This document shows positions 8,921 to 17,921 of a stretch of DNA of 59,720 nucleotides, piece after piece. Position 1 is the first letter of the stretch. Each line of letters opens with the position of its first letter. Origin of the DNA: Bacteroidales bacterium (GTDB taxonomy: Bacteria > Bacteroidota > Bacteroidia > Bacteroidales > Muribaculaceae); the NCBI GenBank assembly GCA_014800525.1, contig JAAVFV010000046.1, positions 1 through 59,720 of the forward strand. Reading direction: 5' to 3'. The notes beneath the pieces were generated by a model, which was not told the origin of the DNA, made no database searches, and saw only the letters and a list, made by a program, of their open reading frames with translations. Position numbers and translations under genes: made by a program.

Positions 8921-10051
8921 ATGAAAGAGATGAAAAAGATAATGAGACTATCGGCAGTGCTTCCTATGGCGCTGTTCATCGCCGGCTGTTCATCGGATAA
9001 GGAACAGCCAGTTGCTCCGCTCGAAGGCGACTTTGATGTGGTTATGACCGTCGTGCCCTCCGAAGCCGAGACCAGGGCATCAACTCAGGTCGGGAGCGAT
9101 GCAGAAAATAGAATCAACAATAATCGTCTTTTCTTCGGCACATTCGAAGCCGGTGGAGTTCTTAAACACCCTCTCTATGAAGCCGGAGATAAGAATGCGA
9201 ATGTGAAAGCTCATTTCTTTATCCCGAGCTGGGGTCCCTCTGTGGCTGCCAAACTCCCGAAAGAGGATTATAAGAACGGCTTCTATACGGCGGCTTTCTC
9301 GATTCCCGAGAAAATGAACGGCACAAAAAAGCTTAATAACTTAAACGATGCCGCCTTCACTACTCTCAGCTGGCCCGACAAAACAATAATCTGGACTCCC
9401 GGAGGGGAGGATGAGGATAATAATATTCCTATGGCCGCCGTGAATCACATCACGGCTCAGTATATGGCGGAATATTATAATAGCCTGGTCTATGATGATA
9501 ACAATCCGCTGAGGCTCCCGGAGCTGAAACTCACCCGCGCCATGGCCAAAGTGATTGTGGAAGATGTCGATGGAATCATCCAGAACATTACTCTGACCTC
9601 GAAAGATAAGGGTTCGATTCTTCCGAATATCGACGATCTCCTTAATGGTGCTGCCATAGTGCGCCCCGTGACTGCGGCAGGTGCTACGGATATGAAGCAG
9701 ACCATAAGCGCCACCGGGGTGGCTGGAGCTGTATATGTGTTCTATGCTTTCGAGCAGTCTTTCTATAATGCCGACGGAACCCTGGCGGTTGCCGATGATC
9801 CGGCAAGAAAGCTGATCTCGCTGGAGCCCAAGGATTCGCGACTTGGAACAGCGACTGTCGCGATAGCTCCTTATGCCGGTGGATATGTCAATACCGAGGC
9901 TGCGCTGTCCACTCTCGATGGAGGAGCATGGCAGGGATTGAAGCGAAACACAATCTATCACTTCCGGGTTAAGAAGCCGGCCGTAGGTGGAATCGAGATT
10001 GAGGTCAAGCCCGGAGAATGGCAGACTCACAAGGAATTTTTTGAATTTTAA
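8921..10051 (+). CDS. Minor fimbrial subunit (Mfa3/Mfa4-like lipoprotein)
   Basis: 376 residues from the ATG at 8921, five nt after the mfa2 stop; ATGs at 8930 and 8942 are alternatives, and a GTG at 8906 overlaps mfa2 and is less likely. The lipobox is IAGC (Cys23). A T-R-A motif (EAETRAST, Arg52) follows, as in the other exported subunits. The protein is beta-rich and ends in PGEWQTHKEFFEF. Size and position fit the small accessory tip or adaptor subunits (Mfa3/Mfa4 type), which link the shaft to the tip protein. Sequence identity to those proteins cannot be judged here, so the specific name is left open. Confidence 0.65.
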   Translation: MKEMKKIMRLSAVLPMALFIAGCSSDKEQPVAPLEGDFDVVMTVVPSEAETRASTQVGSDAENRINNNRLFFGTFEAGGVLKHPLYEAGDKNANVKAHFFIPSWGPSVAAKLPKEDYKNGFYTAAFSIPEKMNGTKKLNNLNDAAFTTLSWPDKTIIWTPGGEDEDNNIPMAAVNHITAQYMAEYYNSLVYDDNNPLRLPELKLTRAMAKVIVEDVDGIIQNITLTSKDKGSILPNIDDLLNGAAIVRPVTAAGATDMKQTISATGVAGAVYVFYAFEQSFYNADGTLAVADDPARKLISLEPKDSRLGTATVAIAPYAGGYVNTEAALSTLDGGAWQGLKRNTIYHFRVKKPAVGGIEIEVKPGEWQTHKEFFEF

Positions 10052-10077
10052 ATTAACACTAACAGCACATCAATAAC

Positions 10078-13000
10078 ATGAAACTCCTTACAAGAAACGC
10101 ATTCGCGCTTTTCGCCGCCTCCGCGACGTTGCTGACGTCGTGTAGCGACGATGTGCTGAATCGTGAGACTCCTGAAGGGGACAATTATTCGGTAACGGTC
10201 TATGTGCCCAATACCGCCGATGGTATCCCTCAGGGAACCGGCACCCGAGCTCTCGGCTCAATGGCCGATTGGAACAAGGCCGAGTCGCAGATTCATAGCC
10301 TGATGCTCATCGCATATCCTATCAAGAATGACCAGACTCTGGATCCGGTGGCAATTGATCTTCTGGATACCGGGAATGTAACCGTGACTTCCGGATCGAA
10401 CGATGATTACAAGGCATATTCTTTCCAGATTGACAATGGCGACTACCGTATGTATGTGGTTGCCAACTCGAATGTCACCGGAACTGAGAGTGAGACCATA
10501 CTCAAGCAGCAGACCGCAGTGGTTCCCACAGATGTCGAGGCTCAGGGAATCCCTATGGCATGTGCCCACAACGAACTGATTGTGAATGGTTCATCGATAG
10601 GAGATGCCAATGTGATAACAGTTTCCTCCACCGGTGCGACAGCTAAGGTAAGGGCTGACCTGAAGTTTGCTGTCTCCAAGGTGCGCGTGACACTTCTCAA
10701 CGACCTCCGTATCTCGGAAGGGGTGACTGACGTGGCCGTATCGGGCCATGCCGCTCATTCCTCGCTCTTTACCAATACATCATATTCCGCTCCGGTAGCT
10801 ACCGGGCAGTTCACTCCGGCTAACGCATATTATGATATGCCGGCTAAGAGCGATACGCTTAAAAATACCAATGTGGATGCTCTGACCGGTAAGTCGTCTA
10901 CACTTCCTGCTAAAGAGTGGGCATGGCAGACAATCTTTTATGTACCGGAGCGTCTGGTGCAGAGTGCCGGTGACAACACCCATATGGATTATAAGATCGG
11001 TACTCAGCCAAGGAAACTCGAGATTGGAGAAGTGGCCGGAACCACACGTAAGATCGAGCGTTCACACTTCTATGATTATGTCGGTACTCCTGAGGGTAAG
11101 TTCTATCTTACGGTTCAGAAATGGGATCCGGCCATCATTGCCGGTGCTCTCCATGGCCCGACATTCCTCCATGTGGATCAGACATCAATTGATATAGAGG
11201 CAGGGGAGGAGACAGCGATCTGGTGTGAAAGCAACGCTATCTCGCTGAAAGGCTTATCCGAGTCCTTTACTAATACCGCTGCTGACGGTAGCACTACGGA
11301 GGAACCGATCTATACCTTCCGCTATAGCCAGAATAACGATACTATCTATGTATCGCTTAATCGCCAGATCGATGCAAAGGAAATTGAGAATGTGAAGGCT
11401 GAGGGTAAATGGAAAAGCTTCACCATCACAGCCGGCACCATCAATAAGAAGATAGAAGTAAGGGATATCATCTTCGAAGAGTATATCACTGTTTCCCCGA
11501 AGATCATGACCATCGACGTGGCCGAGAATAAGGAATCGGGAGATTACAATGGAACATTGCCTATCCGTATCACTACGAATATGGCTACTGTGGATCTGAA
11601 GAAATTCTATAACGACCTCCTCGATAATAACACTCGCAAAGAGGGTTGGGTGGCAGATGCCGATGAGGAGATTGACAATAAGAAATCGCTTTATCTCACA
11701 GATAAGGAAGGTAATGTGATTGGAGATGAAGCCTCATATACAGTTCCTGAGAGCGGTATCTTGGATCTGATTGTCAACTTCAATGATCTTAACTCTAATC
11801 GTACGCTTTGGAATAAGGATGCCGAACTCCTTCTGAGTGTATCCGGCAATAAGGTTAATGGTGAGAAGGAGACGGAGGATGTGACAATCTATGTGCGTCC
11901 CTCTTACGATACATATAAGATTCATTTCAAGGCACCGGGCTGGGTAGCTCCCCACATCTATGTATATCAGTGTCTCGAACTTCCCGCCGATCATCCCACT
12001 CATCCGAATGCACCTGTCGGAGCTGATGACGGCCATGAAGGAAAAACAGCGGCTCTTGAATATTCATTCACCGGAAAGGTGGCTTTCAAGGGTTGGTATA
12101 CAGATGAATATAACAATCCGAATGCATCGGGAAGTTTCCATGATAAATTCTGGTATTTCGACTATAATGATGACAGCTGGAATGAGAATAACCCTGACAC
12201 CAGAAAGGTAGGGAAACATTATGTTCTCGACATGGACTTTTGTCCCTCCCACCGTGAGGCTCAACCTTGCGGAACATGTAAAGGTGATGGTTATGCAAAG
12301 GGCTGGCCGGGTATCTGTATGAAGAAAACTCCTGCTAATGAGGCACCTAACGGGGAGACTGACTGGTGGGAATTCGAACTCTCCGGAGTGGCAACTCCCG
12401 GAAAGGCGTTGATTATGTTCCAGGATATGTTTGTGGATCAGAATGGAAATGTCTATCACGAGAGCTATGCTAATGATAGCCGTCGTTATCCTGATAATGA
12501 GGAGCCGGGTATTCCTCTTTTCGATTATCCGACTAAAGAGGGATGGCTGGTCTATGAGGGTCGGGATGGGTCCGGTAAGTTGAAACCTATCAAGTTCACT
12601 TCTCAGCGTCCCGGTACAGCTGACGTATACAATACCTATCGTATCTATTGGCCGTATAACGCATCAAATTGGACCGGTATCAATGTATGGCAGGATAATA
12701 ATGTCTGGGGTAACAAGGTTTATACCAACTTTGCATCCGGAGCCGAGCAGTCGTTCCGCGGATTCAAGTACGGCAAGTTCAACAACAGCTATGCATATCT
12801 TGAGTTCCAGACAGTGAACACGGTTCTCAGAGGCCAGTTCAACTACCAGAGCCAGAAGGGTGAAGGTCAGGGCGACTACAGCGCTGAATATAAAGCCAAC
12901 TTCAATAATTTTGTGAAGGTTGACGGTGTATACTGCTATACGCTGACTGCTCGCGGAGCCGGTAAAGCCGGTAAACCTGATGGCGAGGAAATTATCGTTA

Positions 13001-13368
13001 CACCATCCACCGGCGCTTATCGGATTCAATGGAACTCAACTCAGGATGGCACATCCGAGAAGTTTGACGCAATCAATGTCTTTGGATTCACCAATATCAA
13101 GAATGGTCTTTCCGGCATATTTGATGCCTCATCTGAATCGGGTTCCGACATCCGTTACTATCAATTCGAGCCTGACAATGCTAACTCGGACTTCAGCTTC
13201 TCTTTCAACCTGAAGAACGCCGGAACCGATTGGAAAGCGCAGACCGGGAATATTGAAGTCAGCAAGAATGATTTTAACGGAAAGAAAAAACTCATGATCA
13301 CAATCCGTAAGAGTGATCCCAATAACGATAAATCGTATGTCCTGGTATCTAAGACACCTGTGGACTGA
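10078..13368 (+). CDS. Giant fimbrial adhesin lipoprotein 1 (putative tip subunit)
   Basis: 1,096 residues. N-terminus: lipobox LTSC (Cys22), T-R-A processing motif (GTGTRALG, Arg57), then an Mfa-like beta domain (about 35-350). The middle has repeated Ig-like segments (ITVSPKIMTIDVAENKESG). From about residue 610 there are apparently related modules starting DTYKIHFKAPGW, NTYRIYWPYN and GAYRIQWN, each with IYVYQ/INVWQD/INVFGF-type strands, like small carbohydrate-binding beta-sandwiches. A Cys-rich stretch (CPSHREAQPCGTC) lies near residue 725. A large lipoprotein at this operon position is typical of tip adhesins such as Mfa5. Ligand unknown; the glycan-binding idea is inferred from module shape. 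Confidence 0.6.
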   Translation: MKLLTRNAFALFAASATLLTSCSDDVLNRETPEGDNYSVTVYVPNTADGIPQGTGTRALGSMADWNKAESQIHSLMLIAYPIKNDQTLDPVAIDLLDTGNVTVTSGSNDDYKAYSFQIDNGDYRMYVVANSNVTGTESETILKQQTAVVPTDVEAQGIPMACAHNELIVNGSSIGDANVITVSSTGATAKVRADLKFAVSKVRVTLLNDLRISEGVTDVAVSGHAAHSSLFTNTSYSAPVATGQFTPANAYYDMPAKSDTLKNTNVDALTGKSSTLPAKEWAWQTIFYVPERLVQSAGDNTHMDYKIGTQPRKLEIGEVAGTTRKIERSHFYDYVGTPEGKFYLTVQKWDPAIIAGALHGPTFLHVDQTSIDIEAGEETAIWCESNAISLKGLSESFTNTAADGSTTEEPIYTFRYSQNNDTIYVSLNRQIDAKEIENVKAEGKWKSFTITAGTINKKIEVRDIIFEEYITVSPKIMTIDVAENKESGDYNGTLPIRITTNMATVDLKKFYNDLLDNNTRKEGWVADADEEIDNKKSLYLTDKEGNVIGDEASYTVPESGILDLIVNFNDLNSNRTLWNKDAELLLSVSGNKVNGEKETEDVTIYVRPSYDTYKIHFKAPGWVAPHIYVYQCLELPADHPTHPNAPVGADDGHEGKTAALEYSFTGKVAFKGWYTDEYNNPNASGSFHDKFWYFDYNDDSWNENNPDTRKVGKHYVLDMDFCPSHREAQPCGTCKGDGYAKGWPGICMKKTPANEAPNGETDWWEFELSGVATPGKALIMFQDMFVDQNGNVYHESYANDSRRYPDNEEPGIPLFDYPTKEGWLVYEGRDGSGKLKPIKFTSQRPGTADVYNTYRIYWPYNASNWTGINVWQDNNVWGNKVYTNFASGAEQSFRGFKYGKFNNSYAYLEFQTVNTVLRGQFNYQSQKGEGQGDYSAEYKANFNNFVKVDGVYCYTLTARGAGKAGKPDGEEIIVTPSTGAYRIQWNSTQDGTSEKFDAINVFGFTNIKNGLSGIFDASSESGSDIRYYQFEPDNANSDFSFSFNLKNAGTDWKAQTGNIEVSKNDFNGKKKLMITIRKSDPNNDKSYVLVSKTPVD

Positions 13369-13412
13369 TCAGATGAGTTAACCTCCATAATATCTTTGAA
13401 CGATTACAAACC

Positions 13413-16400
13413 ATGATAAAGAAATCATTAACATACGGCGCGCTACTGATGGCTATGACGGCCTGTAGCGTAGACGACTTCAACGCTCCGTCGGAATTCG
13501 GTTCCGACGGAGAAATGAAGGTGACTCTTTCGGTGCCCGACCTTGACAAGGTCGGCACCCGGGCAGTCGATGAGTTTGCGGTCAACGACCTGACAATGCT
13601 CATCTTCTCCTCGGCAGGATTCCAGAAGGCCGTGCCTAATTCCGAGCTGACCACAGCTCAGGATGGCAACAATATCACAGTGTCTTATCAACTCGATCAG
13701 AGACTCCGCACCATGGATGGCCTTGAATTCTATTTCGTGGCCAATGCTCCATCTGCATCCTATACCGGAATCACCAACTCGGCCGGTCTGAAGGAGAAGA
13801 TGCTCGATGAGCAGTGGTCGGCCAGCAATATGGTGATGAGTGCCTATGCGCCCGTATCGATCATTAAGTCGGGAAGCAGCGTGGCCTTGAAGCGAAATGC
13901 CGCTAAGGTAGTGGTGAATAATGCTGTGGCTGATGGAGATGGATGGGTTCCTGGAAATACCTGGTATCCCTTCGATGTGTATGGCACTGCCGTAAAGTCG
14001 AGCATCGTTTCTTCCACAATCACCGACGGCTCCAATCTTGGAAAAGCTACTTTGAGCAATGCCTCTACATTCGCCGGAAAGGAAGAGGCAGTTTATGTGC
14101 ATCCCACAAAGAATCCCGGACGTACGGAAGAGGGCCGTCCATTTGTGATTGTAAAAGCCGACTATGACAGTAAGCCTTACTTCTACCGTGTCGAGTTTGA
14201 GAAAGTGGCAGCTGATGGAAAGGTGACTGTGCTTGATATCAACTCCAACTATGAATACCGCGTATTGGTGAAGGAAGTGTTGGGGCCGGGTGAAACCACT
14301 TCGGAGGCTGCTGCCAAGAATCCTTCTTCATTCGAGAAGCTTGATGTGGTGATCTATGATGTCGCTCCCGAGAGCTACAATATGATCACCGACGGTCTGC
14401 GTGAGCTTGGAGTGAACCATACTCTTGTTCATCGCGGTAATCCCTCGGATGCTGCTGATCCTGACTCGTTCGAAAGCCTCTACGTTAAGCTGTTCACTCC
14501 GAATACTGACGAGTATCAGCTCACCGCCGCCAATTTCAGCTCCGATTGTGATTGGCTGGAGTTTGGAACTCCGGTGGAAGTGACTGATGAGGCTATCATC
14601 GGTACTCCTAATTCGACTGAGAATGCAACTTCCGGTAAAGTATATCGTATCCCTGTCAACTTTAAGGCTAATCCAAATCCCGGGACATTGACAGGTATGC
14701 TCCGTGTCTACTGGCAGGGTCTAAGCCGCGAGGTGCCGGTTGAGTGGATTCGCGACTTCAATGGTGCTGATCTCTGCTCTGTGAAGATGGAAATCCAAAA
14801 TGAGGCCGGTACGTCTATGGCCGTAATCGATGATTACTGGGCATTCATGCAGAATGGAGTGTCTGGCGTGAAAACTTCACAGAATAATAACCAGGTTCGT
14901 AATTCAGGCCTTCACTTTCCCCTTGCATACGGTGTCGATGAAAACCATTGGTGGAAATATAAATATGACATTACCTTCAAGGATCTTAATGATGGAGCTC
15001 CATTCGACTGGAAGATCACAACAACCGGCGTAACCGGACTGACCCTTTCTAAAACAGAAGGTACTAATACCACAGGAAGTGTGTCACTGTCAATCACGTT
15101 TGATCCGAAAGTGGCAGGTTGGGATTATCAGACCGGTACATTGACTTTCATGATCAAGAAGGCCGGCGAGCGTGATAGCGAGTATACCCGCTATTCAATG
15201 TCGCTCTATCACACAGGTTTCTTTGATAATCCGAAGAAATTCCGTCTCGATAATCAGGGTAAGGTATTGGGAACTATCGAGGATCATCGTGCCGATATGG
15301 CTGAGCAGGACCGTTATTACTATTATGAGGTGCGTCAGGGACCGGCTGGTAAATATCACTGGCTCGACCGTAACCTTGGAGCCGAATCCGCTGCCTATTA
15401 TATCGAGGCAACCGGGGAGCTTACCTATTACGGTGATCCTGCTGCCGCTGGAGGTTATTATCGCTGTGCGACATATAATAACGCTGATGGTCGGGGAACT
15501 CCAATCCAGTATACCGATCTTTGTCCTCCGGGATATGAGGTTCCTCGTGATGATATCTGGAATACGCTGCGTAACTCGGCAGGATTCACCACCGGTCAAT
15601 CGTCTAACGGCTCCTACTTCCTGGCACAGTTCACCGATATTAATGGTCTGCCGGTCTATTTCCCCCGTGCACTCTATTATGATAGCAATGATATGAAGAC
15701 CGGAGAGTCCCGTTCGGGCTATTACTGGTCGCAGACCGCGGCTACCGGATATGAGAAGGATCAGATCGGTAACTGGCTCCGTTATCTGAAATTCTCCGGC
15801 TCCATCGCCACTTACGATAACGGTGAGGTTTACGGTTACAGAAAGGATGGCAACGGTGAATTACATAAGGGAATTGCGATGTCGGTGCGTTGCGTAAGCA
15901 AGAGCGTTACTCCTAATGTTACCTCAAGAACCTACTTCCGCGTTCAGGGAGTAACTCATGTCTATCTCTATTCATTAGATGAAGAGGGCAACCGAAATGC
16001 GGTCACCAACTGGCCCGGCACACCGATCGGTAACTATGAGACTATGAAGGATGGCCGTATCGCCAGCTTTGCATACGAATCGAAGACCACAACACCGGAG
16101 CAATTCTACGTGATGTTCACATGGCGTGATCAGGCCGGTATCTGGCATACGATGTCTAAGGGAGACGATAACCAGACTCTCTATACTACAGATAAGGCAC
16201 CCCGTGATCTGAAGGGCTGGAAGGTAGTGGGAGATACCTGGGTGGATCCTTCCGGTGCAGAGGTCACCACCGCTCTGGGCGGTCTCTGGAGCTGTTCTGC
16301 CGACCACAGCAAGACCACCTTCACCGAGGGAACCGGCCCGACACCTGATCCGACACCAGGCCCGACACCAGAACCGACAGACCGCACATACCGTGTTTAC

Positions 16401-16718
16401 TGGGGAAGCGAATATCCCTGGAATGACTATGGTTGGATATATGTATTCAATGCTCCTGGTATCTCTATCACCCATGATGGCGGTGAGACAGTGTGTGCAC
16501 AATCAGCAAACTGGCTCAAGGCGCTTCAGGATGGAAATGGATATTATATAGAATTTAAGGCAGCCGCAAATCAATCTGTTAGCTTTACCACAATTGCGGT
16601 TAAGGGACGGGATAATTGGTCTGGACAGTCAAAAGATTGTCCCATCTTCACTGACCAGGCTACGGAAAATTCAGCCACTGGGATCTGGGAAATCAAACCC
16701 AATTTTGAAATCAAATAA
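13413..16718 (+). CDS. Giant fimbrial adhesin lipoprotein 2 with FISUMP and CBM26-like modules
   Basis: 1,101 residues. Order: lipobox MTAC (Cys18); T-R-A motif (VGTRAVDE, Arg50); Mfa-like N-terminal domain to about 310; Ig/BACON-like strands (about 340-620); a FISUMP-type domain (about 640-827) shown by WLDRNLGA, CPPGYEVPRDDIWNTL, GYYWSQT and SVRCVSK; a module at about 837-960 resembling starch-binding CBM26 (YLYSLDEEGN, NWPGTPIG, FYVMFTWRD); a Pro/Thr linker (PTPDPTPGPTPEPT); and a final module (TYRVYWGSEYPW) like those ending adhesin 1. The domain set suggests a glycan- or mucin-binding pilus tip. A lone -7-like box (TATCTTTG, 13391-13398) precedes it without a good -33 partner. Domain names are by eye. 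Confidence 0.65.
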   Translation: MIKKSLTYGALLMAMTACSVDDFNAPSEFGSDGEMKVTLSVPDLDKVGTRAVDEFAVNDLTMLIFSSAGFQKAVPNSELTTAQDGNNITVSYQLDQRLRTMDGLEFYFVANAPSASYTGITNSAGLKEKMLDEQWSASNMVMSAYAPVSIIKSGSSVALKRNAAKVVVNNAVADGDGWVPGNTWYPFDVYGTAVKSSIVSSTITDGSNLGKATLSNASTFAGKEEAVYVHPTKNPGRTEEGRPFVIVKADYDSKPYFYRVEFEKVAADGKVTVLDINSNYEYRVLVKEVLGPGETTSEAAAKNPSSFEKLDVVIYDVAPESYNMITDGLRELGVNHTLVHRGNPSDAADPDSFESLYVKLFTPNTDEYQLTAANFSSDCDWLEFGTPVEVTDEAIIGTPNSTENATSGKVYRIPVNFKANPNPGTLTGMLRVYWQGLSREVPVEWIRDFNGADLCSVKMEIQNEAGTSMAVIDDYWAFMQNGVSGVKTSQNNNQVRNSGLHFPLAYGVDENHWWKYKYDITFKDLNDGAPFDWKITTTGVTGLTLSKTEGTNTTGSVSLSITFDPKVAGWDYQTGTLTFMIKKAGERDSEYTRYSMSLYHTGFFDNPKKFRLDNQGKVLGTIEDHRADMAEQDRYYYYEVRQGPAGKYHWLDRNLGAESAAYYIEATGELTYYGDPAAAGGYYRCATYNNADGRGTPIQYTDLCPPGYEVPRDDIWNTLRNSAGFTTGQSSNGSYFLAQFTDINGLPVYFPRALYYDSNDMKTGESRSGYYWSQTAATGYEKDQIGNWLRYLKFSGSIATYDNGEVYGYRKDGNGELHKGIAMSVRCVSKSVTPNVTSRTYFRVQGVTHVYLYSLDEEGNRNAVTNWPGTPIGNYETMKDGRIASFAYESKTTTPEQFYVMFTWRDQAGIWHTMSKGDDNQTLYTTDKAPRDLKGWKVVGDTWVDPSGAEVTTALGGLWSCSADHSKTTFTEGTGPTPDPTPGPTPEPTDRTYRVYWGSEYPWNDYGWIYVFNAPGISITHDGGETVCAQSANWLKALQDGNGYYIEFKAAANQSVSFTTIAVKGRDNWSGQSKDCPIFTDQATENSATGIWEIKPNFEIK

Positions 16719-16752
16719 TGGAATCGGGAAATCCTGATTCGGGCCGATAAAG

Positions 16753-16785
16753 AGAGAGCCCCGGCAATTGCCGGGGCTCTCTTGT
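16753..16785 (+). terminator. Terminator of the fimbrial operon
   Basis: Perfect inverted repeat with 15-bp arms (agagagccccggcaa / ttgccggggctct, with the flanking bases), followed by ttgtgatttt. It ends the operon that starts at 3951 and faces the 3' end of galE. Confidence 0.85.
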
Positions 16786-16816
16786 GATTTTGGCATTGAA
16801 GTATCCAGAGTGTGAG

Positions 16817-16848
16817 CCGACAGAGTCGGGACGGAAACAGCTTCGCGA
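16817..16848 (+). repeat. Dispersed intergenic repeat, copy A
   Basis: Contains the 28-bp core shared by five places in this window (starts acagagtcgggacggaaaca). The first 13 bp form a small hairpin (ccgac-aga-gtcgg). It sits between the fimbrial operon terminator and the galE stop codon. Confidence 0.8.
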
Positions 16849-16870
16849 CTGCGGGGGCGATAAGCGGGGA

Positions 16871-17896
16871 TTAGTGCTTGGTGACATGCTGCTGCCAGGC
16901 CCAGGCGTTACGCATGGTGTCTTCGATGTCGGCTTCGGCTTTCCAGCCGAGAACTTCGTTGGCACGCTTCGGGTCGGCCCAGATCTTTTCGATGTCGCCT
17001 GCACGACGAGGACCAATCTTGTGGGGTACCTTCACACCGGTGGCACGCTCGAAGGCTGATATCAGCTCAAGCACTGACAGACCACGACCTGTGCCGAGAT
17101 TGAAGACTTCCACCGGTTCGGTATCCTTACCGTCGAGCATACGCTCCATGGCGATCACATGTGCCTTGGCAAGATCCACAACGTCGATATAATCGCGGAT
17201 ACATGAGCCATCGGGAGTGTTGTAATCATCTCCGAATACGGTAAGCTCCGGACGGATTCCGGCAGCTGCCTGAGTGAGGTAAGGCACGAGATTTTGCGGA
17301 ACACCTAACGGAAGCTCGCCTATAAGAGCCGACGGATGCGCACCAACGGGATTGAAGTAGCGGAGCAAGATACTCTTGATCGGTGCACCCGAAGCCACGT
17401 AATCGCGGATTATCTCTTCCGAAATCTGCTTCGTATTGCCGTAAGGAGAGGTAGCAGGCTTGATAGGTGCGGTCTCATCAATAGGATTGCGGTCGGGTTC
17501 GCCATAGACAGTGCAGGATGACGAGAACACCACACCCTTGACATCAAACTCCGGCATGAGGGTGAGGAGATTGATGAGGGTGACGAGATTATTGCGATAA
17601 TAGAGGAGAGGTTTCTGTACGGATTCTCCTACAGCCTTAGAGGCGGCGAAATTGATGATACCCTTAATTCCGGGATGCTCACGGAAGAGAGTGCGGAGAG
17701 TATCGAGATCAGTACAATCTCCTTCCACAAAGGCAGGTCGTATGCCAGTGATAGCCTCAATGCCGTCGACAACCGCAGCATTGGAATTCGAAAGATTGTC
17801 GATGATTACGACATCATACCCGGCCTGCTGAAGCTCTACAACGGTGTGGGATCCGATATAACCGGTACCGCCGGTGACAAGAATTTTAGTTTTCAT
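16871..17896 (-). CDS. galE: UDP-glucose 4-epimerase
   Basis: 341 residues from the ATG at 17896; the longer open frame upstream (to 17971) overlaps the preceding gene and lacks homologous character. Extended short-chain dehydrogenase: NAD-binding GGTGYIGSH at the N-terminus, catalytic Ser in SSSCTVYGEPD and the YxxxK pair in YGNTKQISEE, then the substrate loop YFNPVGAHPS. It interconverts UDP-glucose and UDP-galactose in the cytoplasm, feeding galactose use and surface polysaccharide synthesis. Third gene of the holB-nucleotidyltransferase-galE operon, 25 nt after its neighbour. Confidence 0.95.
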   Translation of the reverse strand: MKTKILVTGGTGYIGSHTVVELQQAGYDVVIIDNLSNSNAAVVDGIEAITGIRPAFVEGDCTDLDTLRTLFREHPGIKGIINFAASKAVGESVQKPLLYYRNNLVTLINLLTLMPEFDVKGVVFSSSCTVYGEPDRNPIDETAPIKPATSPYGNTKQISEEIIRDYVASGAPIKSILLRYFNPVGAHPSALIGELPLGVPQNLVPYLTQAAAGIRPELTVFGDDYNTPDGSCIRDYIDVVDLAKAHVIAMERMLDGKDTEPVEVFNLGTGRGLSVLELISAFERATGVKVPHKIGPRRAGDIEKIWADPKRANEVLGWKAEADIEDTMRNAWAWQQHVTKH

Positions 17897-17921
17897 AGAA
17901 TAGGATTTTAAGCTACCGGAA

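Noticed and set aside
13391-13398. Internal promoter before adhesin 2
   Set aside because: TATCTTTG is a good -7 box, but there is no TTTG about 20 nt upstream.
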